Part shown: in pieces, positions 1 to 7,263 of the stretch
Layout: each line of letters opens with the position of its first letter
How positions within the stretch are numbered: the stretch's first letter is position 1
Source: CAYTOF01 sp964439435
GTDB taxonomy: Bacteria > Bacillota > Clostridia > Oscillospirales > QAMX01
Direction: 5' to 3'
DNA: 21,276 nucleotides
Assembly (NCBI GenBank): GCA_964439435.1
Contig: CAYTOF010000035.1
Span: forward strand, 1-21,276
Program-made: the position numbers and the translations under genes
Notes under the pieces: model-generated
What the model was told of the DNA's origin: nothing
Database searches by the model: none
What the model saw: the letters and a program-made list of their open reading frames with translations, nothing else

Positions 1-56
1 TGCCTGAACTGCAAAATATCAATTTAAAAAATCAATTATTAGAGGTTACCTTTAGT

Positions 57-93
57 AAAAAGCCAATGGCGCCCCTTTACTGCGTGGCGCCAT
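57..93 (-). terminator. Probable intrinsic terminator of the lipoprotein gene
   Basis: On the minus strand an 8-bp perfect inverted repeat (66-73 with 86-93, ATGGCGCC/GGCGCCAT, 12-nt loop) is followed after five bases by a T5 tract (61-57). It lies about 30 bases beyond the stop of the DUF4430 frame. The T tract is short and not immediately adjacent, so strength is uncertain. The remainder of 1-122 is AT-rich and shows no gene. Confidence 0.6.
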
Positions 94-122
94 CAGTCTG
101 CTGTAAAACTAAAACAACTTTG

Positions 123-500
123 CTAATTGTAATCCAACTCGCTAATAAAATCCATACCCATATCCTGTGAATAATACAGCCAAATCTCACCGCCGGGTTC
201 CAGCTTTACGCCTCCCAAACCCTTGGTGGCATAAACTCCATCCACTGCGTAGACCCATCCCGACAGCGGACCGTGTTGTCTCTCCGCAAGATTGTCTATC
301 TCTAAGATATAGATAAAGGCCCCACTGCCCTTTTTTACAAGCTTTATGTTTTCCGATCCGCATACCTTTTCCAGACCATCGTAAATTGTAGCGCCGGCGG
401 CAACCTCAATGGACTTAGCTAAAATCACTTCTCCATCAAATCCTGTTATTTTATAATCGACAACGAAGCTCTCTTTCTTTACTTCGTTATCACCGACATA
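123..500 (-). CDS. C-terminal DUF4430 (transcobalamin C-terminal-like) segment, out of frame with the lipoprotein
   Basis: This frame has no good start of its own: the only candidate, a GTG at 428, lies inside the domain and lacks a clear ribosome binding site. The frame stays open upstream to the T7 run at 500-506, where a -1 shift joins it to the lipoprotein frame. From the join it encodes 125 residues starting YVGDNEVKK. The pattern is typical of DUF4430: an ATIYDGL segment, a GWVYAVDG motif, then a glycine-rich strand and LYYSQD. In the family this small beta domain resembles the C-terminal domain of transcobalamin and intrinsic factor, which closes over cobalamin. I read it as the 3' part of the upstream gene rather than a separate gene. 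Confidence 0.75.
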   Translation of the reverse strand, partial: YVGDNEVKKESFVVDYKITGFDGEVILAKSIEVAAGATIYDGLEKVCGSENIKLVKKGSGAFIYILEIDNLAERQHGPLSGWVYAVDGVYATKGLGGVKLEPGGEIWLYYSQDMGMDFISELDYN

Positions 501-1393
501 AAAAAAGAGTAGATGCTCTTTCCGGCTTTCAATTCCGCAAGCGCTATTAAGGCTTGATACGAGGCGTAAAAATCATCGGCCGAATCATCAGCATGCCCAA
601 AACCACCGTTTGCTGTCTGGTAAGTCAACAGCGAGTCCACAAGAGATAAAAATGGTGCTGTTTCCATATCCACACCATAAGCTACAAGACCTGAAATGAC
701 AGCAGCAACGGATTCACTCGGTTCAACGCCCTCTTCCCAAGCTGAGGGGTATGTGCCCTCATCACTCATAGCCTCTCCAAGCCATGTAATGGCTTTTTGT
801 GCCACTTCCTCTATCTTCGGATTATCTTTAAAAAGTGCCAACGCCGTAAGGGCGATGCCTGTCAAATCCGGATCGGGATCATCTCCAAAATAATTATATC
901 CTCCATTTTCAAGACTGATTGACACAAGATGCCCCATGGCTCCATCGCGGTTATACGTCGTGTTGCCAACTGTTTCCAGAGCGATGATTGAGTATATGTG
1001 TTCATTGGGATAATCACCAAAAGAACCGTCTTCCTTTTGTAGAGCGATGAGTTCTGTCACCAAATCAGATTTGTCATAATAGGTCTTCGGGTTTTCTCCG
1101 ATAGATAGTAAGCTTAAAATGCTCTTGGCATATGCCGAAGGGCTTTCAATACTCTCCAAATCAAGCTCAGGTATTGTGAAACCTTTTGCGGACAAATCCA
1201 CTCCGGCACCGGAGAGGGCAATGACCTCCCACCAGTCAGTTAAAACTTTATCTGCATCATAATATGAAAGATTCATCTCAAGACTGGAACTGACGTTTTC
1301 ATAATACACAGGTTTTTTCTCCTCAGACGTGCAGGAGGCAAAGGTCAGCATCATGCATACAATGACAATTAAACTAATTGCTGTTTTTTTCAT
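479..1393 (-). CDS. Cobalamin-regulated transcobalamin-like lipoprotein, N-terminal part (prenyltransferase/squalene-cyclase-like repeats)
   Basis: The start is the ATG at 1393, seven bases after a GAGGTG ribosome binding site; the open frame upstream of it is riboswitch leader. Residues 1-21 form a lipoprotein signal (KK, hydrophobic core, lipobox FASC with Cys21), so the protein should be anchored outside the membrane. The body carries three helical repeats with QW-like turns (QKEDGSFG, LENGGYNYFG, QTANGGFG), as in the alpha/alpha barrel of the prenyltransferase, squalene-cyclase and transcobalamin superfamily. The frame reads 304 residues and ends with a short out-of-frame tail (MSVITK) just after a T7 run. 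Restoring the frame gives 423 residues ending in DUF4430, close to the length of animal transcobalamin and intrinsic factor. With the B12 riboswitch upstream, a surface corrinoid-capture role is the best inference. No ABC transporter gene is adjacent. Confidence 0.85.
   Translation of the reverse strand: MKKTAISLIVIVCMMLTFASCTSEEKKPVYYENVSSSLEMNLSYYDADKVLTDWWEVIALSGAGVDLSAKGFTIPELDLESIESPSAYAKSILSLLSIGENPKTYYDKSDLVTELIALQKEDGSFGDYPNEHIYSIIALETVGNTTYNRDGAMGHLVSISLENGGYNYFGDDPDPDLTGIALTALALFKDNPKIEEVAQKAITWLGEAMSDEGTYPSAWEEGVEPSESVAAVISGLVAYGVDMETAPFLSLVDSLLTYQTANGGFGHADDSADDFYASYQALIALAELKAGKSIYSFFMSVITK
500..506 (-). other. T7 slippery run at the frame junction of the lipoprotein gene
   Basis: On the coding strand the codons read TCT TTT TTT ATG, placing a T_TTT_TTT heptamer in frame. 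A -1 slip, or one added T, continues as TAT GTC GGT into the DUF4430 frame. Without it translation stops seven codons later at 479-481. Possible explanations are a sequencing or assembly indel, a phase-variable tract, transcriptional slippage or programmed frameshifting; the sequence alone does not decide. Confidence 0.8.
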
Positions 1394-1429
1394 TTTTTCA
1401 CCTCTTGTTTTTGTAATGGATATTTTAAA

Positions 1430-1456
1430 CCCGCAAAGACTGTTGGTCTTCGCGGG
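1430..1456 (-). terminator. Hairpin just upstream of the lipoprotein start (expression platform element)
   Basis: An 11-bp stem with one G-T wobble (1430-1440 with 1446-1456, CCCGCGAAGAC against GTCTTTGCGGG, 5-nt loop) is followed on the minus strand by only TTTAAAA. It lies between the riboswitch and the ribosome binding site. It may be a second terminator or part of a translation-level switch. Terminator strength is doubtful because the T tract is short. Confidence 0.5.
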
Positions 1457-1468
1457 TGAAAGCATGAC

Positions 1469-1489
1469 AACAAAAGGGGCATCCCCTTT
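1469..1489 (-). terminator. Riboswitch expression-platform terminator hairpin
   Basis: A perfect 7-bp stem, AAAGGGG/CCCCTTT with an ATG loop (1489-1483 with 1479-1473), is followed by TTTTGTTGT on the minus strand. It lies about 50 bases after the B12 box. The segments AAGCATG (near 1525-1531) and CATGCTT (near 1460-1466) flank it and are complementary, giving an outer pairing that could alternate with aptamer closure. This fits transcriptional control by cobalamin. Confidence 0.6.
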
Positions 1490-1536
1490 AAGTCGGTGCA
1501 ATCAAATTCGTACTCCGCGAAATTCCATGCTTCCTC

Positions 1537-1729
1537 GGGTGAACAGCAGGTCTTCTGGCTCCGGAATCATCATGTTTTCACGCCTTCCCATGTTCTAACA
1601 CAGTGGCCAAGATGCGCGTTTTATACTGCGCACCCTTTGGAAAACACTCCTCCATTACAGCGGCGGGACCGCCGGGGATTTGCACCCCGTTCCCTCTTCG
1701 TTCGGCATTTAAGCTGAAACCGTCCACCC
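1537..1729 (-). promoter_or_regulatory. Cobalamin (AdoCbl-type) riboswitch aptamer
   Basis: The minus strand shows the conserved cobalamin aptamer order: AAGAGGGAAC, GGGGTGCAAATCCCC, the GCGGTCCCGCCGCTGTAA block, GCCACTG, GGGAAGGCG, and the B12 box AGCCAGAAGACCTGC (1546-1560). A closing P1 helix is visible between GGGTGGAC (1722-1729) and GTTCACCC (1537-1544). In this class cobalamin binding normally represses the downstream gene, here the lipoprotein at 1393. The aptamer starts only about 45 bases after the ackA stop and I see no strong promoter between, so a weak promoter or read-through from ackA must supply transcription. Confidence 0.95.
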
Positions 1730-1774
1730 TATATAAACTTTTATGAGCTGATAATCATGAGCAATGTGCGTACT

Positions 1775-2998
1775 CTACTCGCTTTGCTTTTTGCCAAGAT
1801 CCCCCTCAATCATCAGCTGGACTGTATCTGAGGCAATGACAAGCTCCTCATCTGTTTCTATCACAAAGACCTTTACAGCGGAATCGGGAGCTGCTATGTC
1901 TGTGTTTTTAATTTTCAAATGGGATTTTTCGTTGTCAATTTTGACACCCATAAATTCGAGCCCTTTTAAAACATTTCTTCGGATTTCTGCGTTGTTTTCT
2001 CCTATTCCGCCCGTGAACACAATTGCATCCATACCACTCATAGCCGCGGCGTATGAGCCGATGTATTTCCTGACGGAATAAGTAAACATCTCCAAGGCAA
2101 GGGCCGCTTGTCTGTTCCCGCTCTCGCAGGCCTTATCCAAATCTCTGAAGTCGCTGGACAACTCCGAAATGCCAAGCACACCTGATTTTTTGTTGAGTAT
2201 GTTGATAATTTCTGTTGTACTCAGATTTTCATGCTCGCTTAAAAACCCCAATATGGCAGGATCGATACTGCCCGATCGTGTGCCCATCGGCAGACCTTCA
2301 AGCGGTGTCAACCCCATTGAAGTGTCAACACTTTTTCCGTGAGCAACTGCCGCAATTGACGAGCCATTCCCAAGATGACAAGTTATCACTTTGACCTCCT
2401 CGGGTTTGCGGTCCATCATAAGTGCAGCTCGGGCTGATACATAACGATGGCTTGTACCGTGGAAGCCATATCTACGAATTGCATATTTTCTATAGTATTC
2501 ATAGGGCAGAGCATACATATATGCCTTTTCCGGCATTGACTGATGAAATGCTGTGTCAAAGACCGCAACTTGCGGCACTCCCTTCATGACTTCGGCGCAA
2601 CCGCGAATGCCCATCAGGTTTGCAGGGTTGTGCAAAGGCCCAAGAGGTATGCATTCTTCTATGGCTTCAATGACACTGTCATCTATAAAAACAGAATGTG
2701 AAAATTTTTGACCTCCATGGAGTACGCGGTGTCCCACCGCATCTATTTCCGACATAGATTTGATAACACCCGTATCAGACGCAGTCAAATTTTCTGTTAA
2801 AATGCGTATGGCTTCGGTGTGAGTTTTCATATCTATATCTCTGATAGAAGCCTCGCCGCCGTTGGCACTGATTATCGCCCTGCCACCCGGTATTCCGATT
2901 CGTTCAAATAAACCTTTTGCCACCACCATGTTTTCTGCCATATCAAATAACTGGTATTTTAGCGATGAACTGCCTGTGTTGATGACGAGAATAAGCAT
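1775..2998 (-). CDS. ackA: Acetate kinase
   Basis: The 407-residue protein has the normal family length. It interconverts acetyl phosphate plus ADP with acetate plus ATP in the cytoplasm, the last ATP-yielding step of acetogenic fermentation. Visible family motifs in order are NTGSSSLKY at the N-terminus (Asn7), GHRVLHGG, RRYGFHGTSH with the catalytic histidine, CHLGNGSS for phosphate binding, SSDFRD, FTGGIGEN and a C-terminal ETDEE. The ATG at 2998 is preceded by AAGGGG with seven bases of spacing. Phosphotransacetylase is not in the window. The gene diverges from tmcAL and has its own promoter. No intrinsic terminator is evident before the riboswitch downstream. Confidence 0.98.
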   Translation of the reverse strand: MLILVINTGSSSLKYQLFDMAENMVVAKGLFERIGIPGGRAIISANGGEASIRDIDMKTHTEAIRILTENLTASDTGVIKSMSEIDAVGHRVLHGGQKFSHSVFIDDSVIEAIEECIPLGPLHNPANLMGIRGCAEVMKGVPQVAVFDTAFHQSMPEKAYMYALPYEYYRKYAIRRYGFHGTSHRYVSARAALMMDRKPEEVKVITCHLGNGSSIAAVAHGKSVDTSMGLTPLEGLPMGTRSGSIDPAILGFLSEHENLSTTEIINILNKKSGVLGISELSSDFRDLDKACESGNRQAALALEMFTYSVRKYIGSYAAAMSGMDAIVFTGGIGENNAEIRRNVLKGLEFMGVKIDNEKSHLKIKNTDIAAPDSAVKVFVIETDEELVIASDTVQLMIEGDLGKKQSE

Positions 2999-3043
2999 TA
3001 CTTTTCCCCTTTTTGCTTTGTTTTATCTCATGTGTATGTTAAA

Positions 3044-3072
3044 ATTATATCGTAAAATATATTTTTTCTCAG
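3044..3072 (-). promoter_or_regulatory. Candidate sigma-A promoter of ackA
   Basis: On the minus strand a -35 CTGAGA (3072-3067, 4 of 6 matches) is separated by 17 bases from a perfect -10 TATAAT (3049-3044). The predicted transcript starts near 3037, giving a leader of about 40 bases before the ackA ATG. Confidence 0.6.
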
Positions 3073-3170
3073 CATGAACTACACAATGTAATATGATACA
3101 CTCTTATGCGTTTTTTTTCAAGCCCTTAAGGCATCATTATACAAATTTTCTCTCCAAGGAGTTTCTAAAA

Positions 3171-4364
3171 ATGGCGGTTGTAGGAATTATTGCAGAATAC
3201 AATCCACTGCATTTAGGTCATCTATATCACATCAACAATACCAAAGTTCTTTATCCGGATGCCGGTATCATCTGTATTATGAGCGGCAACTTTGTGCAGC
3301 GCGGCGACTATGCAATAGTCAACAAAAACATCCGCGCCCGTGCTGCCGTTGATGCGGGAGCTGATTTGGTAATTGAACTTCCCTTGCCCTATTGCCTTGC
3401 TTCCGCACCTGTATTTGCCCACAGCGCCGTCAGTATGCTGGAAGCTTGTGGCAATACCACTCATATTTCCTTTGGCAGTGAATGTGGCGATATAAATGTG
3501 CTAAAGAAAGCAGCTCTTGCATCCTTTGAAGAAGCATTTAACACAAATGTGCAAGAGGCTTTATCCCATGGCTTTTCATATGCCCATGCTCTGGGCAGTG
3601 CGTATCCGCCAAAACTGCGCGACATATGTTTTTCGCCAAACAACCTGCTCGGCATAGAATATATACGCAGCCTGGTGATGCTGCAAAGCAGAGTCGAACC
3701 CATCACTTTCAAGAGAAAGGGAGCAGGTCATGACTCCTTGGAACTTTCAAAATACGCCTCCGCTTCGGCGATCAGAAAGAATATTTCAAACGGAGCACCT
3801 CTTGACATCCTGGCGTTGCCAAGCTTCATGCTGGATTATATTAAAACCGAACAAACCCTGGGCAGATTTCCCGTTTTAATGGAAGCCCAAGAGTGCTCCA
3901 TTGTGTCCGTTTTGAAGCGGATGTCCAAGGAAGAGATGTCGGAGATCCCCGAAATATCCGAAGGGCTAGAAAACAGACTGTTCGAAGCGGCCAAAACCGC
4001 CGCAACAACAGAGCAACTGCTCAGCGCCTTGAAATCCAAACGCTATACCCTTGCCCGCGCCCGCAGAATCTTGCTCTCAGCCTATCTGGGCATCAAGCGC
4101 CAAGACCAAGACATGCCACCTCCGTATCTTCGTCTTTTAGCTGTCGGTAAAAGAGGCAGATCGCTCTTACATTCAATGAAGAGCACAGCAACCTTACCCA
4201 TCATCACAAAGCCCGCCGCACTGAAACTGCTTGACGACCGTTGCAGGCAGTTGGCTTTGCTTGAGGAACGTGCCGACAGTCTCTATTCCCTTGCCTACTC
4301 GGGCAAGGCCGCCAGGGGCTATGGCGATTTCTTTACCAGCTCTCCATATATTATGCCTAAATAG
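3171..4364 (+). CDS. tmcAL: tRNA(Met) cytidine acetate ligase (TmcAL/YlbM family)
   Basis: This 397-residue cytoplasmic protein belongs to the nucleotidyltransferase family that activates acetate with ATP and acetylates the wobble cytidine of elongator tRNA(Met) (ac4C34). The N-terminus has the signature GIIAEYNPLHLGH with the nucleotide-binding HxGH motif at His14-His17, then IMSGNFVQRGDYAI, IELPLPYC and FGSECGD, all characteristic. I chose the ATG at 3171 because AAGGAG lies nine bases upstream and the product then starts like the family; an upstream in-frame ATG at 3093 adds 26 unrelated residues. Divergence from ackA fits acetate as a shared metabolite, though that functional link is inference. 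The C-terminal RYTLARARRILL region, probably tRNA-contacting, is present. Confidence 0.95.
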   Translation: MAVVGIIAEYNPLHLGHLYHINNTKVLYPDAGIICIMSGNFVQRGDYAIVNKNIRARAAVDAGADLVIELPLPYCLASAPVFAHSAVSMLEACGNTTHISFGSECGDINVLKKAALASFEEAFNTNVQEALSHGFSYAHALGSAYPPKLRDICFSPNNLLGIEYIRSLVMLQSRVEPITFKRKGAGHDSLELSKYASASAIRKNISNGAPLDILALPSFMLDYIKTEQTLGRFPVLMEAQECSIVSVLKRMSKEEMSEIPEISEGLENRLFEAAKTAATTEQLLSALKSKRYTLARARRILLSAYLGIKRQDQDMPPPYLRLLAVGKRGRSLLHSMKSTATLPIITKPAALKLLDDRCRQLALLEERADSLYSLAYSGKAARGYGDFFTSSPYIMPK

Positions 4365-4394
4365 AGACTATGCGGATATCGCGAGCACGAAAAC

Positions 4395-5528
4395 CTAAAA
4401 GGTGATTTTCTTTTCCTGTCTGGGCATGTTTTTCCTGAAATGTGGCACACTGATGGCTCTGCCGCCATTTGTCACTGACAGCTCACTGAGCAGGCCGACT
4501 GCTGTCCACTCCGCCGCCCTGTAGACATCCACAGAGGGTTCAGTGCCGGTGGTTATCGCGTCGTAGAACTCCTTTACGAGATAATAGTCTCCGCCACCAT
4601 GTCCCGCTTTTGCGGCTTCTACACTCTTTATTCTATATCGCTCGGGCAAATGCTCTTCAAAATCCGAAAGATGCCTCCACTCCACCTTGCCGGCGGGATC
4701 AAGAGGCTCGTCGGAGAGCCAGATCTTATGGTCATCGCCAAGGCCTCGCGGTGCTTCGTAGCAGCCCCTTGTGCCTTGTAGCAGATAATAGTGCATATTG
4801 TGCGGACGCGGTGCCTTGCACGCCACTACAATTTTGGCAAGGGCACCCGAGGCCATGCGACACATCGTCACAGTCAGCTCATCCTGTGCAAATTCCGGCT
4901 TGACAAAACCGCCACCCGTTCCGAAACATGAAATTTCGACAACACGGTCATCTGCAAACCACTCCATGACGGGCCCAAGGCTGTGTGTGGGATAAAAGCT
5001 GCCTCGCTTACCCAGTTGCCAATATGTCCTCCAAGAGCGTTTTCCATCGGGGTAAACTGCTAAATCTGTTATATCGTGCAGATATTCACCCTCGGCATAA
5101 AAAACATCCCCAAACAATCCGGCTTGGCGCAATGCCTTGACCAGTTGTACTTGGGGCGTGTAGATATAGTTCTCGGCCATCATATAGATTCGATTATACT
5201 TTTCCTTGGCCTCTATGAGCCACCACAGTTCATCCATTGTCACGCCGGCGGTAACTTCACTCAAAACATGCTTGCCGGCCTCAAGAGCTGCCACAGCCTG
5301 CGGAACATGCAGTTGCATGGGGGTGGCTATCACCACCGCATCGATATCACTCATCAGCATATCTTCATATATGCGATATCTTTTTCTTATGCCGTGCTTG
5401 TCACCTATGGCATTCAGCCTTTCTTCGTCGAGGTCGCAGACAGCCGAAACCTCAACACCTTCAATTGCCTTAAAACCCGCCAGAGTGGATTGTGCTCTTG
5501 CTCCGACAATACCGATTTTCAACATCAT
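4395..5528 (-). CDS. Gfo/Idh/MocA family protein of the 'SEV' type lacking the EKP lysine
   Basis: A protein of 377 residues (376 from the second ATG at 5525). The N-terminal Rossmann fold (KIGIVGARAQ) binds NAD(P); the C-terminal alpha/beta domain contains YPTHSLGPVMEW and AGHGGGDYY. Where typical dehydrogenases have the catalytic EKP motif, this one reads GKHVLSEVTAG, so the lysine is a valine, followed by YMMAENY. This is a recognised Gfo/Idh subgroup, often found with carbohydrate genes and of mostly unknown activity. The start overlaps the ispDF stop (ATGATG contains TGA), and the shared GGGGAGG ribosome binding site lies inside the ispDF end, so translation is probably coupled. The pairing with isoprenoid synthesis is odd. 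The substrate cannot be told. Confidence 0.9.
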   Translation of the reverse strand: MMLKIGIVGARAQSTLAGFKAIEGVEVSAVCDLDEERLNAIGDKHGIRKRYRIYEDMLMSDIDAVVIATPMQLHVPQAVAALEAGKHVLSEVTAGVTMDELWWLIEAKEKYNRIYMMAENYIYTPQVQLVKALRQAGLFGDVFYAEGEYLHDITDLAVYPDGKRSWRTYWQLGKRGSFYPTHSLGPVMEWFADDRVVEISCFGTGGGFVKPEFAQDELTVTMCRMASGALAKIVVACKAPRPHNMHYYLLQGTRGCYEAPRGLGDDHKIWLSDEPLDPAGKVEWRHLSDFEEHLPERYRIKSVEAAKAGHGGGDYYLVKEFYDAITTGTEPSVDVYRAAEWTAVGLLSELSVTNGGRAISVPHFRKNMPRQEKKITF

Positions 5529-6709
5529 TTTTCCTCCCCTTGTATAAGCAGACAAACCGCATGCACGGCTATGCCCTTGCCTTTCCCAGTAAAACCAAGA
5601 CCCTCTTCTGTGGTCGCCTTTATATTGACCTGCGTCGCATTCACCTCGACTGCAGCGGCAATTTGTGCCTGCATCAGCGGTATGTATGAGCCAAGCTTCG
5701 GACTCTGACAGATAATTGTTGAGTCTATATTTTTTACTTTAAAATCCATTCCCTTGAGCTTTTCCATCACAGTTTTCAAAAGCTCTATACTTGATATACC
5801 TGCATATGAGATGTCGTTGTCGGGAAAGAGATGTCCGATGTCCCTTTGCCCCGCCGCCCCGAGCAGAGCGTCGATTATGGCATGAGTCAACACATCCGCA
5901 TCGCTGTGGCCCAAAAGCCCCAGTTTGTTTTCCACAAGAACACCACCCAGAACGAGCTTACGGCTCTTTGCCAATCTGTGCACATCATAACCATGGCCAA
6001 TCCTCATACCATCACCGACTTTCGCCCTTAGCGTTTTTGATGCACTTTCAATTCCAGCCAAATCCTGCGGTGTGGTGAGCTTGATGTTTTCGGCCTCTCC
6101 CTCCACAATGGCGCATTTTCCTCCGTCCTTTATCACCAATGAGCAGTCATCAAATACCAAGTAGCTCTCTCTATTTGCCCATCTGTACGCGGACAGTATA
6201 ATATCCCGCGCAAATATCTGCGGTGTCTGTGCCAGCTTTACCTGGTTTCGCGGTATGGATTTGACTAAAAACCCGTTATCCTCTATATGAGTCGCCTCGC
6301 TCACGGATAGACAAGGTACCGCAGCTCCGTGGGATTTTGCGGCTGTATATGTCCGGTCGATGAGCTCTCTCGTCACAAATGCGCGCGCTCCATCGTGAAC
6401 TGCAACCATTTCTGCATCGGCGGATATAAAGTCCAGCGCGTTGGAAACGCTTTCCGCGCGTGACTCTCCCCCAAGACAAGTGATCACCTTACAGCTCCAG
6501 TTCTCAGTCGAAAGAAGTCGCTCCACTTCGCTGCGGCTTTCCCTACTTGTCGCGACAACAATCTCCCTCGTGCGAAAATACCCGTCAAACGCGCTCACAG
6601 CGCGCAATATAACGGGTATCCCCAGGATTTCCATCAGTATTTTATTTTCGCCGCCCATGCGTTCCGAGCGCCCTGCGGCACAAATAATGACACCAAGGTC
6701 TTTGCTCAT
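5525..6709 (-). CDS. ispDF: Bifunctional IspD/IspF (MEP cytidylyltransferase and MECDP synthase)
   Basis: A 394-residue fusion catalysing two non-consecutive steps of the MEP isoprenoid pathway. Residues 1 to about 225 are IspD, with the CTP-binding loop ICAAGRSERMGG (Arg17, Lys23), VHDGARAFV and the TPQ motifs. Residues 235-394 are a complete 160-residue IspF, with zinc ligands Asp242, His244 and His276 (GYDVH and THAI), GHSDADVL, and the TTEEGLGFTG loop. All expected catalytic residues appear intact. The start ATG overlaps the carD stop as ATGA. Many Firmicutes encode the two enzymes separately, so the fusion is mildly notable. IspE is not in the window. Confidence 0.97.
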   Translation of the reverse strand: MSKDLGVIICAAGRSERMGGENKILMEILGIPVILRAVSAFDGYFRTREIVVATSRESRSEVERLLSTENWSCKVITCLGGESRAESVSNALDFISADAEMVAVHDGARAFVTRELIDRTYTAAKSHGAAVPCLSVSEATHIEDNGFLVKSIPRNQVKLAQTPQIFARDIILSAYRWANRESYLVFDDCSLVIKDGGKCAIVEGEAENIKLTTPQDLAGIESASKTLRAKVGDGMRIGHGYDVHRLAKSRKLVLGGVLVENKLGLLGHSDADVLTHAIIDALLGAAGQRDIGHLFPDNDISYAGISSIELLKTVMEKLKGMDFKVKNIDSTIICQSPKLGSYIPLMQAQIAAAVEVNATQVNIKATTEEGLGFTGKGKGIAVHAVCLLIQGEEK

Positions 6710-7215
6710 TCCTTATTGTCTTCCTCTTTTTGAAAGCAGCAATCCAATGTCTCCGCCAGCAGTGTCTGCGCCTCTTCGTATGACAAAAGCTTTGCCATAG
6801 CTATCTCAGAGATGAAAATCATCTCTGCGGAGTTGTGTATTTTTCTTTCGCCTGTGGAGAGAGGTTTCTTTTTGCTCCGTAAAGACAATGACTTTACAAC
6901 ATAAGCCACTTCTTCCATATCTCCACTCTTCAGTCTTTCCATGTTTTGTCTGTATCTTTTGTTCCAGTTATCATCCGCTATAATTTCCATGTTTTTGATA
7001 AACTCAATGAGTCTATCCGCTTCACAGTCGCTTATAATGGGACGAAGGCCGATTTTATCCACAGATTCCGATGGAATAAGCACTGTCATAGAACCCACAA
7101 GCATACGGAATACAAAAAATCGCTTGTCAATTCCGTCAACTTTACGAATGACAATTTTTTCAATAACACCTGCTCCATGATTTGGGTGAACAACATTGTC
7201 TCCGAGTTTGAACAT
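6706..7215 (-). CDS. carD: CarD/CdnL-family RNA polymerase-binding regulator
   Basis: The 169-residue protein starts MFKLGDNVVHPNHGAG, the classic Tudor-like RNA-polymerase-interacting domain that contacts the beta subunit, followed from about residue 65 by a helical domain that can contact promoter DNA upstream of -10. The ATG at 7215 is preferred over the frame start at 7239 because AAGGA lies five bases upstream and family proteins begin at this methionine. CarD proteins generally stabilise open complexes at many promoters. The ATGA overlap with ispDF and linkage of carD to ispD are common in Firmicutes and suggest co-translation. Confidence 0.93.
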   Translation of the reverse strand: MFKLGDNVVHPNHGAGVIEKIVIRKVDGIDKRFFVFRMLVGSMTVLIPSESVDKIGLRPIISDCEADRLIEFIKNMEIIADDNWNKRYRQNMERLKSGDMEEVAYVVKSLSLRSKKKPLSTGERKIHNSAEMIFISEIAMAKLLSYEEAQTLLAETLDCCFQKEEDNKE

Positions 7216-7263
7216 ATCGGTCCTTTCCTCCATCCCCATCCGCCGCGCAAGGCTTCTCGGGTT

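Noticed and set aside
123..428. The DUF4430 segment as an independent small gene with a GTG start
   Set aside because: The GTG lies inside the domain, has no convincing ribosome binding site, and the frame continues with sensible sequence exactly to the T7 run in the lipoprotein gene.
1329..1717. Plus-strand open frames across the lipoprotein start and riboswitch
   Set aside because: They run antisense through the conserved cobalamin aptamer and have no coding signature.
3087..3100. TGTA-N6-TACA inverted repeat between ackA and tmcAL as a catabolite-control (cre-like) operator
   Set aside because: It lacks the central CG and two other consensus positions of cre; a match this short in AT-rich DNA can be chance.
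5076..5708. A 210-residue plus-strand open frame
   Set aside because: It overlaps the Gfo/Idh and ispDF genes on the opposite strand, both well supported; no family features.
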